NCBI RefSeq assembly: GCF_023277115.1
Contig: NZ_JALQCS010000001.1
Coordinates: 2,718,873 to 2,782,872 of the forward strand
Direction of reading: 5' to 3'
Source: Acidithiobacillus acidisediminis
GTDB taxonomy: Bacteria > Pseudomonadota > Gammaproteobacteria > Acidithiobacillales > Acidithiobacillaceae
Length of the DNA stretch: 64,000 bases
In this document: piece by piece, positions 1 through 8,159 of the stretch
Numbering within the stretch: position 1 is the first letter of the stretch
Layout: every line of letters starts with the position of its first letter
Program-made: the position numbers and the translations under genes
The notes under the pieces: model-generated
What the model was told of the DNA's origin: nothing
The model's database searches: none
Seen by the model: the letters and a program-made list of their open reading frames with translations, nothing else

Positions 1-675
1 GAAACCCTGCAACAAGGCCGACTTCACCTCTTCTTTCGCCGGCAAGCGTCCGAGCAAGGCGCGTAAGCTGGTCACCCGTTCCGCGACGGACTGTATGGCG
101 TGGGCGTTCAGCTTCTCTGCCGGCACGCGCAGAATCCGTAGCATGCGCGGAATGTCCAAGTCGATCAGCACCGTCCCCTGAAACAAGACGACCTTGCCAT
201 CGATGATCCCGCCCGTACCGGAAACCTTGCGCCCACCTACCTCAATGTCGTTGCGCGGGCGGAATTGTGCATCCACGCCCAGCTGGCGCAGCCCCAAGGC
301 CGCCGCTTCACAAATCTCTTGCGCGAGAAAACTCATGTCACCAGCGGGCAAGTCTTCGCGCCGGCAGACCAATTCCCAACCGAGCTGGGTCGGATCAAAA
401 ATGATCGCCCCGCCGCCCGTCAGGCGCCGCTGCACTGCCACGCCTTCCGCAGCACAAAAGGCGAGATCCAGTTCCTGTTGCGGCGACTGGTGATGCCCCA
501 GCAAGGCGCAGTCGCGGAAATGCAGGAAACGAAATATCGGCGAGCAACCGCCTTCTGCCACGGCAGCGACCAGTGCATGGTCGAGGGCCATGTTCTCGTC
601 CGCGTCGCGCAGGCCGGTATCGATAACCGACCAACGCGCCTCAGCGCCCCGCTGCCCCTTTTCCCGCCCTTGCAT
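1..675 (-). CDS. Lipoate-protein ligase of the sHdr locus (sLpl type), 3' end outside window
   Basis: Partial gene: 225 codons are visible and the C-terminus lies beyond base 1. The protein belongs to the LplA/LipB/BirA cofactor-transferase fold. It shows the ligase signature RRLTGGGAI near residue 84, followed by an internal NDIEVGGRKVSGTGG segment with the lysine expected to contact the lipoyl-adenylate. Ligases beside shdr genes (sLpl) attach lipoate or octanoate to the LbpA proteins; this copy sits 13 bases behind a LipS-type radical SAM gene and close to two lbpA genes. The ATG at 675 was chosen because residues from there match the family; the upstream ribosome-binding site is weak. A general lipB-lipA pair at 31255-32860 argues that this copy is dedicated to sHdr. 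The exact subclass is inferred from context. Confidence 0.85.
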   Translation of the reverse strand, partial: MQGREKGQRGAEARWSVIDTGLRDADENMALDHALVAAVAEGGCSPIFRFLHFRDCALLGHHQSPQQELDLAFCAAEGVAVQRRLTGGGAIIFDPTQLGWELVCRREDLPAGDMSFLAQEICEAAALGLRQLGVDAQFRPRNDIEVGGRKVSGTGGIIDGKVVLFQGTVLIDLDIPRMLRILRVPAEKLNAHAIQSVAERVTSLRALLGRLPAKEEVKSALLQGF

Positions 676-688
676 AACGGCGTGCCGC

Positions 689-1816
689 TCAGGCGGTCAC
701 GACAATGGGAATATCGCGCAACGCGGGACGACGCTTCGGTGCCGCGGGAATATGATCGAGAGGAATGGCCCCTGATTCCTCACCCAAGGCCAGGACTTCT
801 TCCCCCACGATCATGGAGCAACAGGAAGGGGTAACGAAGACATCACGGTCCAGGTGCTTGGCCAGAGCAAGCATCCCGTCGGAGGGAAAGGCGATCCCGT
901 TCAGGCCCGCCATCACGGCGTAGCTATCCGTCTCGGAGCGATGTACTCCGCCGGGACGGGCGCAACCCAGCAATACCGGGGTATCGGGCAAAGTGGCGCG
1001 AGCGTCCATAAAGAACTTACCAACCTCGGCGCTGGGGGGTGTCGCGAAAGGCCGACTCTGGCTGGCATACTGGGACATGATCACCACCAGGACCAAAGCG
1101 CTGGGCAGATGACGCTGCACAATTTCCAGCGAATTCCACTCCCCCAGCATCTCACCGTAGTGCAAGCCAATGACAATGTGCGGTACCACCTTCATCTTGG
1201 TGGCGACCAGCGCCTCCAGCGCTGCCTCGAAATCATCGACACTGCGGCGCAAATGATAGACCTGGGAGATGGTATCCTGCGCACCAATGACGTCCATCAT
1301 GGCCACGTCCACCCCCGCATCTTCCATACCGCGGGCAAATTCTGGCGTCGCGATGCCGGTGTGCATGGCAATCTGCAGGTCTGGATAGCGCGCCTTGATC
1401 TTACTGACGGTGGGGAAATACGGTTCATAATGAACGACGTTTTGATGGTCAGATCCGCCAGATAACAATAACCCGCGTCCGCCATCCAGTACGATCTGAT
1501 CGACCAAGCGATCAAGCTCTTCCGGAGAGCGCACGGGGATCATCGGTTCGAGAATTTTTGCTTTGCAGTGATCACACTGCAGTTTGCAGTCGCCGCCGGT
1601 AATGGAAATGGCCGGGAAGGCATTCTTACCACAGCTGGTGGTAGACAACTCTGACGTCTCGTGGTGACGGAACGATGGCGTATAGAAATTGATTCGCCCA
1701 ACCTGGCTTCCCGACAGTCCCTGCCAACGTTCACGCATCGACGTTACCAGTCTGGAGTCGAGGTGCAGGTCTTCAAGGGCCTCAACCTGAGATACAGCGT
1801 CCAACCATGGATTCAT
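689..1816 (-). CDS. Radical SAM protein, LipS1/LipS2-type sulfur-insertion (lipoyl synthase) enzyme
   Basis: 375 residues. A CX3CX2C cluster motif (CKLQCDHC, Cys77, Cys81, Cys84) marks a radical SAM enzyme that binds a [4Fe-4S] cluster and S-adenosylmethionine; an SGG segment follows near residue 119. It resembles biotin-synthase-like radical SAM proteins found beside shdr genes. In those organisms a pair of such proteins, LipS1 and LipS2, together insert the two sulfurs into octanoyl-LbpA. Only one of the two is visible here; its partner may lie beyond the left end with the rest of the ligase gene. I cannot tell LipS1 from LipS2 by eye, so no symbol is given. A strong hairpin lies 34-57 bases upstream of the ATG at 1816. 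Confidence 0.8.
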   Translation of the reverse strand: MNPWLDAVSQVEALEDLHLDSRLVTSMRERWQGLSGSQVGRINFYTPSFRHHETSELSTTSCGKNAFPAISITGGDCKLQCDHCKAKILEPMIPVRSPEELDRLVDQIVLDGGRGLLLSGGSDHQNVVHYEPYFPTVSKIKARYPDLQIAMHTGIATPEFARGMEDAGVDVAMMDVIGAQDTISQVYHLRRSVDDFEAALEALVATKMKVVPHIVIGLHYGEMLGEWNSLEIVQRHLPSALVLVVIMSQYASQSRPFATPPSAEVGKFFMDARATLPDTPVLLGCARPGGVHRSETDSYAVMAGLNGIAFPSDGMLALAKHLDRDVFVTPSCCSMIVGEEVLALGEESGAIPLDHIPAAPKRRPALRDIPIVVTA

Positions 1817-1849
1817 GAGCTCGTCCGTCCTGCGCTAGAAAAATGGGAA

Positions 1850-1873
1850 CAGCGGCTGCCGCGGCAGCCGCTG
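1850..1873 (-). terminator. Strong GC-rich hairpin between lbpA and the radical SAM gene
   Basis: An 11-bp perfect stem (CAGCGGCTGCC / GGCAGCCGCTG) with a 2-base loop follows the lbpA stop codon. Read on the minus strand it is followed by TTCCCATTTTT, an imperfect U-tract. It could be a leaky terminator or an mRNA-stabilising processing hairpin that lowers expression of the downstream LipS and ligase genes relative to LbpA. Confidence 0.55.
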
Positions 1874-1891
1874 AGGATGACCGGACCGAAA

Positions 1892-2329
1892 TCAGCAGCC
1901 GCCAAAGCCGTCGGCGTTCATCTTCTCTTCAAATGCCGCCAAGGCATCGGCCCCGGTTTTCAGATCACCGGCATCGCCATCAAAATCCGCAGGCTTCAGC
2001 TTGGCGACCCAACCGCTACCATAAGGATCCTTGTTGATCAGGCCAGGGTCCTTGGCCACTTCTTCATTGCTCTCGGTTACCGTACCACTCACGGGGCTCT
2101 TCAGAGGGCCCACCCACTTTCCAGATTCTACGGTGGCAGCAGACTTGTCTTTTTTGATGTCCTTTCCAGCAGCCTTCGGGGTATAGGAGACGATCTGACC
2201 CGCCAACGCACAGGCATAAGCCGTCATGCCAATGGTGACGCTGCCATCATCTTCCTTGCGCAGCCATACGTTGTTTTCAACGTTATACATCAGATCTTCT
2301 GGAATTTCACAACCACGAACGGTACCCAT
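1892..2329 (-). CDS. lbpA: Lipoate-binding protein of the sHdr pathway (GcvH-like), second copy
   Basis: 145 residues with a GcvH-like biotinyl/lipoyl fold. The lipoylation site is Lys71 in VESGKWVG. LbpA proteins are distinct from glycine cleavage H protein and serve sulfur oxidation: the lipoyl arm is thought to carry sulfur or electrons to and from the sHdr complex in the cytoplasm. The ATG at 2329 has an AGGAGG site at ideal spacing. Cys7 near the N-terminus and a C-terminal GFGGC tail are extra cysteines not required for lipoyl binding. A second LbpA gene lies at 2770-3216, so the locus encodes two differing carriers; GcvH itself is unlikely because no glycine cleavage genes are nearby. 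Confidence 0.93.
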   Translation of the reverse strand: MGTVRGCEIPEDLMYNVENNVWLRKEDDGSVTIGMTAYACALAGQIVSYTPKAAGKDIKKDKSAATVESGKWVGPLKSPVSGTVTESNEEVAKDPGLINKDPYGSGWVAKLKPADFDGDAGDLKTGADALAAFEEKMNADGFGGC

Positions 2330-2377
2330 ATTGCCCTCCTTGGGGTGTACGGAAATAAACAGTCAGGGACGGATCCC

Positions 2378-2773
2378 TCAGAAAAATAACAAGCGATCTA
2401 CCGATAGTATGAGATCGGCAAGATCCCCAGCGGAAGCGATATGGTCGACCTCATCGATCAGACCCGTCTCTTCCATGGCATAACCCGGCAACGCAGGACG
2501 ACACACATATAGTTCTACGCCCGCATTCTTGGCATCACGAATGAAATCGATGATGCGTTTGCCGCCTTCCATGGCTGCCATGTTCTCGGCAACACCCTTT
2601 TCCATGAGTTTCACCGCTTCCATGGTGCAAAAAATCTTAACCTCTGCATCCATGGATGACAACAAGGAACCAAGATAAAAGGGCGTTGCACAACGATGCG
2701 CGGTGCTTGGTCCACTGGTCATGACAATGACGACCGTTTTTTCGTCTCCATCCTCCAGGTAGTGGCTACTCAT
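2378..2773 (-). CDS. DsrE-family sulfur-transfer protein between two lbpA genes
   Basis: 131 residues of the DsrE/DsrF-like fold. The conserved cysteine is Cys91 in YVCRPAL, the position that carries sulfane sulfur in characterised DsrE proteins. The ATG overlaps the stop of the upstream lbpA by four bases (ATGA), so the two are probably translationally coupled. Its place between two LbpA genes and next to hdrB2 indicates a role in persulfide delivery to or from the sHdr/LbpA system in the cytoplasm. It differs in sequence from the other two DsrE homologues, at 8915-9385 and 60444-60830. The donor and acceptor cannot be read from the sequence. Confidence 0.88.
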   Translation of the reverse strand: MSSHYLEDGDEKTVVIVMTSGPSTAHRCATPFYLGSLLSSMDAEVKIFCTMEAVKLMEKGVAENMAAMEGGKRIIDFIRDAKNAGVELYVCRPALPGYAMEETGLIDEVDHIASAGDLADLILSVDRLLFF

Positions 2774-3216
2774 CGCATACCTCGCTCGCAGTGAATGTCA
2801 TCGCGCAGACAGCGCGCCTTGTACATCTCGAATGCCGCCTCTCCCGTAACCATATCCTTCAGGGCGACTTCCAGGCTGGCCACTGGACGCACGCGGGCGA
2901 TCCACGCTTCGTAGGGTTCGATATTCAGCAGATTGGGGTCTTCGAGAACGTCCTCGTTTGCCAGGTCAATAATGCAATCAAAGACATTGGGAACAGGCCC
3001 TGCCCATTTGCCACTCTCAATGGTGGCGACGGGTTTACCAATCGGCCGACGGGTGCCGGGGCGGCGCACACGAACGTGCAAAATCTTGCCGGCGATGGAT
3101 TGAGAAATGTCAGTCATGCCAACGGTGAGGGTACCATCGTCCTCCCGTCGCGCCCAGACCTGACTCTCCTTGTCGTAGTAGAGTTCGGCGCGAAATTCAC
3201 AACCGTTACACTCCAT
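2770..3216 (-). CDS. lbpA: Lipoate-binding protein of the sHdr pathway (GcvH-like), first copy
   Basis: 148 residues from the ATG at 3216, chosen over an upstream in-frame start at 3261 because GAGG lies eight bases before it and because the upstream extension would begin inside the terminator. Lipoyl fold with the modified Lys70 in TIESGKWAG. The N-terminus MECNGCEF carries a CX2C pair that the other LbpA lacks in this form. It shares the overall layout of the second copy but is clearly diverged from it, so the two may serve different partners. Its 5' end lies only 28 bases from a terminator that follows hdrB2. Confidence 0.93.
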   Translation of the reverse strand: MECNGCEFRAELYYDKESQVWARREDDGTLTVGMTDISQSIAGKILHVRVRRPGTRRPIGKPVATIESGKWAGPVPNVFDCIIDLANEDVLEDPNLLNIEPYEAWIARVRPVASLEVALKDMVTGEAAFEMYKARCLRDDIHCERGMR

Positions 3217-3244
3217 GGCCTTTTCCTCGTTGTTGTCAGCGACG

Positions 3245-3270
3245 AAAAAAAACGCCCCCAAGTGGGGGCG
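3245..3270 (-). terminator. Intrinsic terminator (attenuator) between hdrB2 and lbpA
   Basis: On the minus strand a 7-bp stem CGCCCCC / GGGGGCG with a 4-base loop is followed directly by eight T residues. This is a textbook rho-independent terminator placed inside an otherwise co-directional, tightly spaced cluster, just after hdrB2. It probably ends most shdrC1B1AhypC2B2 transcripts and lets only part of transcription reach the lbpA and lipoylation genes. Confidence 0.85.
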
Positions 3271-3286
3271 CCTTTACTCTGCGCTC

Positions 3287-4198
3287 TCAGGCGATACCTT
3301 TGGCGGCAAGGAGGTCCATCGAGTCACTGACATTGTCGGGAATACCGACTTTGCGTGGTGACAAGCCCATGGCCAGGCCCAACAACTGCGTGAAGTAGAT
3401 CACCTTGACGTTGGATTTGATGCCAAACTCTACCTCAGCGCGGACCTGATGCATCTCCAGGCCAGAGTGACAGGTTGGACACTCTGTGGCGATGACTTCT
3501 GCGCCGGCATCTTCTGCCGCCTGCAGGATGTTCAGGACCAGTTGGGTGGAGGTATCAGAATCGGAAAGAGTGTGTGCACCACCGCAGCATGCCGTCTTCA
3601 GAGGGAAATCCACCGCAACCGCACCCGCAGCGTTCAGCAGGTCGTCCATAAAATGCGGGGCATAGGAAGATTCCGAACCTGGGCCTTGATCCTTCTCCGG
3701 AAAGATCTGCCGCGGCCGGGTATACATGCACCCATAATAGTTAGCAATCTTCAGACCGTTGAGGCTCTTCTTGACGCGGCTTTTGATCCCCTCCGGACCA
3801 ACCTCCTCCATGAACCACTCCAAAGCATGAAGGGTGCGTACATCATTCTCGAAAACCGGATCACCCGCCTTCTCGGCCAGATCCTGCACGGTTTTCATCG
3901 TCTCTTCCGAGGTGGCGCATTCGTATTCCGTCTGCTTCAGATTGCGGTAGCAGCCATTGCAGGGCGCCATGACCGTATCACAGCCCTGCAGTTTGCTGGC
4001 GATCGCCATGTTCCGCGCCGACATATAGGTCTGCAGCATGGGATGAATATTCTTGACTTCCATCGCGCCACAGCAGTTGTAGTCCTCGAGATTCTCCATC
4101 TCCAGACCCAACTCTTTAACCAGCACGCGTGTCGACTTGTCGTACGGGCCGCCTGATCCTTCCAAGGCACAACCGGGATAATATGCAACCTTAGCCAT
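3287..4198 (-). CDS. hdrB2: sHdrB2, HdrB-like non-canonical [4Fe-4S] cluster subunit
   Basis: 303 residues from the ATG at 4198, which overlaps the end of hdrC2 by eight bases; a longer frame reaching upstream has no family similarity. It contains the two cysteine-rich CCG-domain signatures of HdrB: YNCCGAMEVKN near residue 43 and TACCGGAHTLSD near residue 210, with additional CNGCYRN and CPTCH segments. In methanogen HdrB these motifs hold the active-site cofactor that splits disulfides. In sulfur oxidisers sHdr runs in the oxidative direction, releasing sulfite from protein-bound sulfane sulfur. It forms the sHdrC1B1AC2B2 complex with the neighbouring genes. The operon probably ends here, at the terminator downstream. 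Confidence 0.95.
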   Translation of the reverse strand: MAKVAYYPGCALEGSGGPYDKSTRVLVKELGLEMENLEDYNCCGAMEVKNIHPMLQTYMSARNMAIASKLQGCDTVMAPCNGCYRNLKQTEYECATSEETMKTVQDLAEKAGDPVFENDVRTLHALEWFMEEVGPEGIKSRVKKSLNGLKIANYYGCMYTRPRQIFPEKDQGPGSESSYAPHFMDDLLNAAGAVAVDFPLKTACCGGAHTLSDSDTSTQLVLNILQAAEDAGAEVIATECPTCHSGLEMHQVRAEVEFGIKSNVKVIYFTQLLGLAMGLSPRKVGIPDNVSDSMDLLAAKGIA

Positions 4199-4910
4199 GA
4201 TGCGCTGCCTCCTTCTGCGTCTTGACGTACTCTGCCAGCACCTCACCGGTGCGCCCCCAGGACTTGGTCTTGGGACGGAACACAACGTTGAGCCCCATCT
4301 TGGCCAACTGCCCAAGAGGCATGTGCTTGCTCAGATTCTTGCCGAAATTGATGATCCAGGTCTGCACCAGAGGCTGACCGGAACGCTTGAAGAAGCCCAT
4401 CATGACTTCCGTATCTTCAATCCGACCGAACTCCAGACACTGATGCGTAAACTCCTCATCAAAGTGCGTCGATAGGGTCTTCGGGGTGTAACCATTTTCT
4501 TCCAGCCAGTGTGCAGTGGCCTTCATCACCCCTTCCGGACGCACATCCTTGGGGCAGATGTTGGTGCACTTATTACAGGAAACGCACTGCCAAATGATGT
4601 CCTTGTCCTTCATCAACTCGGCCTTCAAGCCCAGCCGAATCAGATAGATCCAATAGCGTGGATTGAAATCCACATTCTGCGCATACATCGTGCAGGAATT
4701 GGTGCAAGAACCACACTGCCAGCAGCGATGCACATTTTCCCCGCCACCGTAGCTCTGGATGATCTTTTCGAAATCCGGCTCGTAGTCTACCAACGTACGA
4801 GGGGAGATCATGGTATTCCAAGATCCGGACACATCCACGCCATCTACGACCAAATGATCGTGCTCGAGAATGCGATCGGGATCGATCAGTGTCTTCTCAT
4901 GAATAGCCAT
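4191..4910 (-). CDS. hdrC2: sHdrC2, ferredoxin-type electron-transfer subunit
   Basis: 239 residues from the ATG at 4910 with AGGAG nine bases upstream; a TTG two codons earlier is less likely. Two [4Fe-4S] motifs are visible, CWQCGSCTNSC near residue 63 and CVSCNKCTNICP near residue 109, giving a bacterial-ferredoxin-like HdrC fold that passes electrons from the HdrB site to the HdrA flavin. It lies between the sHdr 'hyp' gene and hdrB2, the order seen in other Acidithiobacillia. It is cytoplasmic, with no signal peptide or membrane segment. Confidence 0.95.
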   Translation of the reverse strand: MAIHEKTLIDPDRILEHDHLVVDGVDVSGSWNTMISPRTLVDYEPDFEKIIQSYGGGENVHRCWQCGSCTNSCTMYAQNVDFNPRYWIYLIRLGLKAELMKDKDIIWQCVSCNKCTNICPKDVRPEGVMKATAHWLEENGYTPKTLSTHFDEEFTHQCLEFGRIEDTEVMMGFFKRSGQPLVQTWIINFGKNLSKHMPLGQLAKMGLNVVFRPKTKSWGRTGEVLAEYVKTQKEAAHHG

Positions 4911-4935
4911 AACCAAGAACTCCTAAATTAGAAAC

Positions 4936-5739
4936 CTAATGAACGTCGTTACCCTTGATCCGCGAGCCGCCCATCCGCCGCTGCGTTTCAACACCCAGCA
5001 GCTTATGGATTTGCTCAATGAAATCCGATTGCCCGCCAAAGTCCGAGCGCAGAAACCCTTCTGCCATGGCCCGCAAGTATTGGGAGTATTGATACGCCAG
5101 GAGAACATCGATGAGATAGGGGAGATCGCGATATACTCCAAGCTCCGACAAGCCTTGCCGCATCCACTCTCGCACCCCTTCGAACATCTCTGGACTCTCC
5201 CCAAAGGGAAAATCCGATAGATAATCGCCACCGCGGACAAACTCCCGCACCGCCCCCGAGCTTGTACCCTGATCCCATACCCACCGGGTCATGAGTGGGT
5301 AGACCGTCGGACTAGAGAAATGCAACAATTCCGCCGCCATATCCCGCAACGCCCGCTGCGCCTTTCCCTGCGCTGGAATCGCCTCCTGAAAACGCTGCAT
5401 GCGCTGATTCAGGTCGCCGTGCCCATGTAGCAAGTCAGCAATCGCCGAACCCACAAGCTGGGGCCCGAGCTCCTCCAAGGTCGTCCAGAGCTTACGCCGA
5501 GCCGTGAACATTCGTTCCACCAACCGACGTATCTGCTCTTCATCCAAACCTTGATCAACCCCGGAGAGAACGGACTGAAACACCTGCCCCTTCTCTTCCA
5601 GCATGGCGATCAAGTCTGACAGACCTTGTTGTCCTTCGAGGGCCTCCTCAAGCTCGTAAAACGATTTCTTGAGCAGGCCATGGTCCAGCTCGATAGGCAG
5701 CTTGCCGGGAGCGACGGACTCTTCTTGCATCAGGATCAA
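4936..5739 (-). CDS. sHdr-associated conserved protein ('hyp' gene of the shdr cluster)
   Basis: 267 residues from the TTG at 5739, whose TTGA overlap with the hdrA stop suggests translational coupling; the ATG at 5730 is an alternative. The protein has no cysteine cluster, signal or membrane segment and is predicted mostly helical, with acidic and arginine-rich stretches. It occupies the hyp position between hdrA and hdrC2 that is conserved in shdr loci. Its biochemical role is not established; assembly or scaffolding of the complex is a reasonable guess, but nothing in the sequence shows it. Confidence 0.88.
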   Translation of the reverse strand: MILMQEESVAPGKLPIELDHGLLKKSFYELEEALEGQQGLSDLIAMLEEKGQVFQSVLSGVDQGLDEEQIRRLVERMFTARRKLWTTLEELGPQLVGSAIADLLHGHGDLNQRMQRFQEAIPAQGKAQRALRDMAAELLHFSSPTVYPLMTRWVWDQGTSSGAVREFVRGGDYLSDFPFGESPEMFEGVREWMRQGLSELGVYRDLPYLIDVLLAYQYSQYLRAMAEGFLRSDFGGQSDFIEQIHKLLGVETQRRMGGSRIKGNDVH

Positions 5740-6791
5740 ACAGCCACTTTCTGAGCGCTGTAGAGGTCGGCCACCGCACGCGAGCCGGCAGATTGGCCCT
5801 GGGCGATAGAAGTATCAATGTCTTCCGGTCCCGTAGAAGCCCCGCAGGTGTAGATCCCCTTACGGGTCGTGCCCTGGCTGTTGGTGTACTGCTCGGCACG
5901 ATCGATGAAACCATGCTTCTCCAGGCCAATACCGAAGGTCTTGGCGATCTCTGGATTCAAGGCGTTGGGATCCATACCGATGGCGTGCACGACGATATCC
6001 ATCGGAATGACGATGGGACGTTTCACCAGGGTATCTTCCCCCTTCACCAGCAGACGTCCATCAGGGGACTTCGTCACTTCGGCAATACGCGCCTTGACAA
6101 ACTTGGTCTTGAACTCTTCTTGGCTCTTCCAGTAGAACTTGTCTTCATACAAGCCAAAGGTGCGGATGTCCATGTAGTAAATGAAAACGTCCGTGCTCGG
6201 GGAAATTTCTTTGATTTCCATAGCCAGGTTGGCAGATACCGTGCAACAGATCTTGGAGCACCACTCCCGCCCAATCTGGCGATCACGCGAGCCAACACAA
6301 AGCAAGATAGCAACGCGCTCTGGCACGCGACCATCGGAGGGGCACTGAATCTTACCCGTAGCCACCATCTGCTCCATCTGGGAGGTGGTCAGAACGTCTT
6401 CGTACGTGCCGAAACCCCACTCTGGCTTATTGATGGAATCGAAGTGGGTGAAACCCGTTGCCAGAACGATACTGCCGGCCTCAACCTTGTTGCCATTGCT
6501 CAGCGTAGCGGTAAAGTTACCGGCCTCACCGTCAAGCTGCGTAACCTTGGTCGACTTGTGGATGCTGACGTTACCATCACCCTCAACGCGGCTGACCATG
6601 CGGCCAATGGCGTCCTTCGCCCATTCGCCAGAGGGAACCAACTTGGCATACCCGGAAATGATGGGGGCGCCGCCGAGGACGTCTTCCTTCTCGACGATCA
6701 CTGCCTTCTTGCCCATGGAAGCCACCGTGGCTGCTGCTGAAAGGCCCGCTGGACCCGCACCTACTACCAAAACCGTATCTTGTGCACTCAC
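5736..6791 (-). CDS. hdrA: sHdrA, FAD-binding subunit
   Basis: 351 residues. The N-terminal dinucleotide-binding motif VVGAGPAGLSAA (residues 9-20) binds FAD, and VEKEDVLGG follows the second strand. A CVGSRD...CSKICC cysteine group near residues 167-187 matches the short sHdrA type, which has a reduced cluster complement compared with methanogen HdrA. It is the flavin core of the sHdr complex and probably hands electrons to NAD or a quinone-linked acceptor. It lies 12 bases behind hdrB1 and overlaps the hyp gene. Confidence 0.95.
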   Translation of the reverse strand: MSAQDTVLVVGAGPAGLSAAATVASMGKKAVIVEKEDVLGGAPIISGYAKLVPSGEWAKDAIGRMVSRVEGDGNVSIHKSTKVTQLDGEAGNFTATLSNGNKVEAGSIVLATGFTHFDSINKPEWGFGTYEDVLTTSQMEQMVATGKIQCPSDGRVPERVAILLCVGSRDRQIGREWCSKICCTVSANLAMEIKEISPSTDVFIYYMDIRTFGLYEDKFYWKSQEEFKTKFVKARIAEVTKSPDGRLLVKGEDTLVKRPIVIPMDIVVHAIGMDPNALNPEIAKTFGIGLEKHGFIDRAEQYTNSQGTTRKGIYTCGASTGPEDIDTSIAQGQSAGSRAVADLYSAQKVAV

Positions 6792-6803
6792 TGATCGTTC
6801 TCC

Positions 6804-8147
6804 TCAAGCACCCGTCTTCATATTGATTTGCTGATTGGTAGCGAGTTCGGGGTTGTAGAGGTACTCCACATTCCCTTGCTCGACCTGCTTCAGGTATTCC
6901 TGGAAATCGGCCTTGGCCTTGTCCCAGCTGATGCCCATCTTTTCCACCAAGTCCTCGCAGGGCGAGGCGTGCCACTGCAGCTGCACGATCTTGAAGGGAT
7001 CCGCACCACAGGCCAGGGCCGCCAACTGCACATCGGCCATGATCGGCACGGAGTAGTTCATGTCGTGCGCCTTGCCGATCCACTGGTTCTTGTCCATGGT
7101 GGTGATGCAGCCGGTGTCGATGCCAATCATGACGTCGGCCTTCGCCTCTTCCCGTGCTACCTTGATCTTGCGATTCATGGTGAAGCTGCGGGTGAATTCC
7201 CGCTCGGAGATGATGTGGCGGAAGCCAAAGCCACAGCAGTCGTACCAGGTGGAGTAGTCGATGACCTGAGCGCCCAGGGCCTGGGCCGTGGAGGTACCCA
7301 CCGCGGTGCGGTTGCCGCCCAGCACACTGTTGTCGTACACCGCATCCTCCGCCACCATCTTGTAGTAGTGGCAGGCGGCATGGACGGTGACGCGGATGTT
7401 GCTCATGTCGATGGTCTGCAGATCGCTGGCAATGCGGTTGCGCATCACGTGCAGCCACTCGCTGTAGTGCACGACCTCTTCGGGGATGACGATCTTGCCG
7501 TCGACCAGACGCCCAAGCTTACCGAGGATCTTCTTGACCTTCTCGCGCAACTCGGCAGATTCGATCAGGTACTTGCGGATCTCCTTGTAGTTGCCAAAGG
7601 AGGTGCCGCAGTGCACCAGGGGATAGAAGTGGCCGTTCTCGAAGCCATGCTGCTTGCCGGAGACGTAGGCCTGATGGAAATTGCGCAGGAACACCGCCGC
7701 CAGGGATTCGACATTGCCGATGCCGGAACCGTGGTAGTTCCAGGCGGTGCAAGAGGTCTGGTCGGTTTCATCGAGGTAGTCGATGCCGAACTTGTTCATA
7801 AACCACATAAGGCTGGTGGGATAGCCGGGGATGTTGCCACACTGTCCGCAGCTCTTGTGGTGCCAGAGCTGGTTGGTGGGAACGCGCTTCTTCCAGCCAA
7901 AGAGGGTATCGACCTCGATGGGCTTGTGCTCGTCGCTGATGCGGTGGACGATGATCTCGCCTTCTTTCTCGAGTTCCCACATGTGCTCGCGGATGTCGTC
8001 CATGCGCTCGCCCAGATCCACAGTGCGGCGATCGACGTGATTGCGCACCCAAGCCGTCGCGGCTTCAGCCTCTTGCGCGTTCAGGTTGGTGTCCTGGAAA
8101 AAGGCGCCGTGACCAGCTACCCCTTGACTCGTCGTGTTCTCACTCAT
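6804..8147 (-). CDS. hdrB1: sHdrB1, HdrB-like subunit (copy 1, in the shdr operon)
   Basis: 447 residues from the ATG at 8147, with AAGGGG eight bases upstream. It is longer than HdrB2 because of an extended N-terminal region; cysteine motifs include KSCGQCGN near residue 84, HAACHYY near residue 258, WYDCCGFGFRH near residue 300 and DTGC near residue 342. It provides one of the two non-canonical cluster sites of the sHdr complex. An almost identical second gene lies inverted at 45205-46545: I count about 20 base differences over about 1,335 bases, one internal residue change (Glu to Asp at about residue 51) and a different last few residues. Confidence 0.96.
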   Translation of the reverse strand: MSENTTSQGVAGHGAFFQDTNLNAQEAEAATAWVRNHVDRRTVDLGERMDDIREHMWELEKEGEIIVHRISDEHKPIEVDTLFGWKKRVPTNQLWHHKSCGQCGNIPGYPTSLMWFMNKFGIDYLDETDQTSCTAWNYHGSGIGNVESLAAVFLRNFHQAYVSGKQHGFENGHFYPLVHCGTSFGNYKEIRKYLIESAELREKVKKILGKLGRLVDGKIVIPEEVVHYSEWLHVMRNRIASDLQTIDMSNIRVTVHAACHYYKMVAEDAVYDNSVLGGNRTAVGTSTAQALGAQVIDYSTWYDCCGFGFRHIISEREFTRSFTMNRKIKVAREEAKADVMIGIDTGCITTMDKNQWIGKAHDMNYSVPIMADVQLAALACGADPFKIVQLQWHASPCEDLVEKMGISWDKAKADFQEYLKQVEQGNVEYLYNPELATNQQINMKTGA

Positions 8148-8159
8148 CTCCATCACCCC

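Noticed and set aside
1892..2329. Reading the LbpA genes as glycine cleavage protein GcvH
   Set aside because: They have the lipoyl motif but no gcvT or gcvP nearby, and they lie in an shdr locus where LbpA is the established member.
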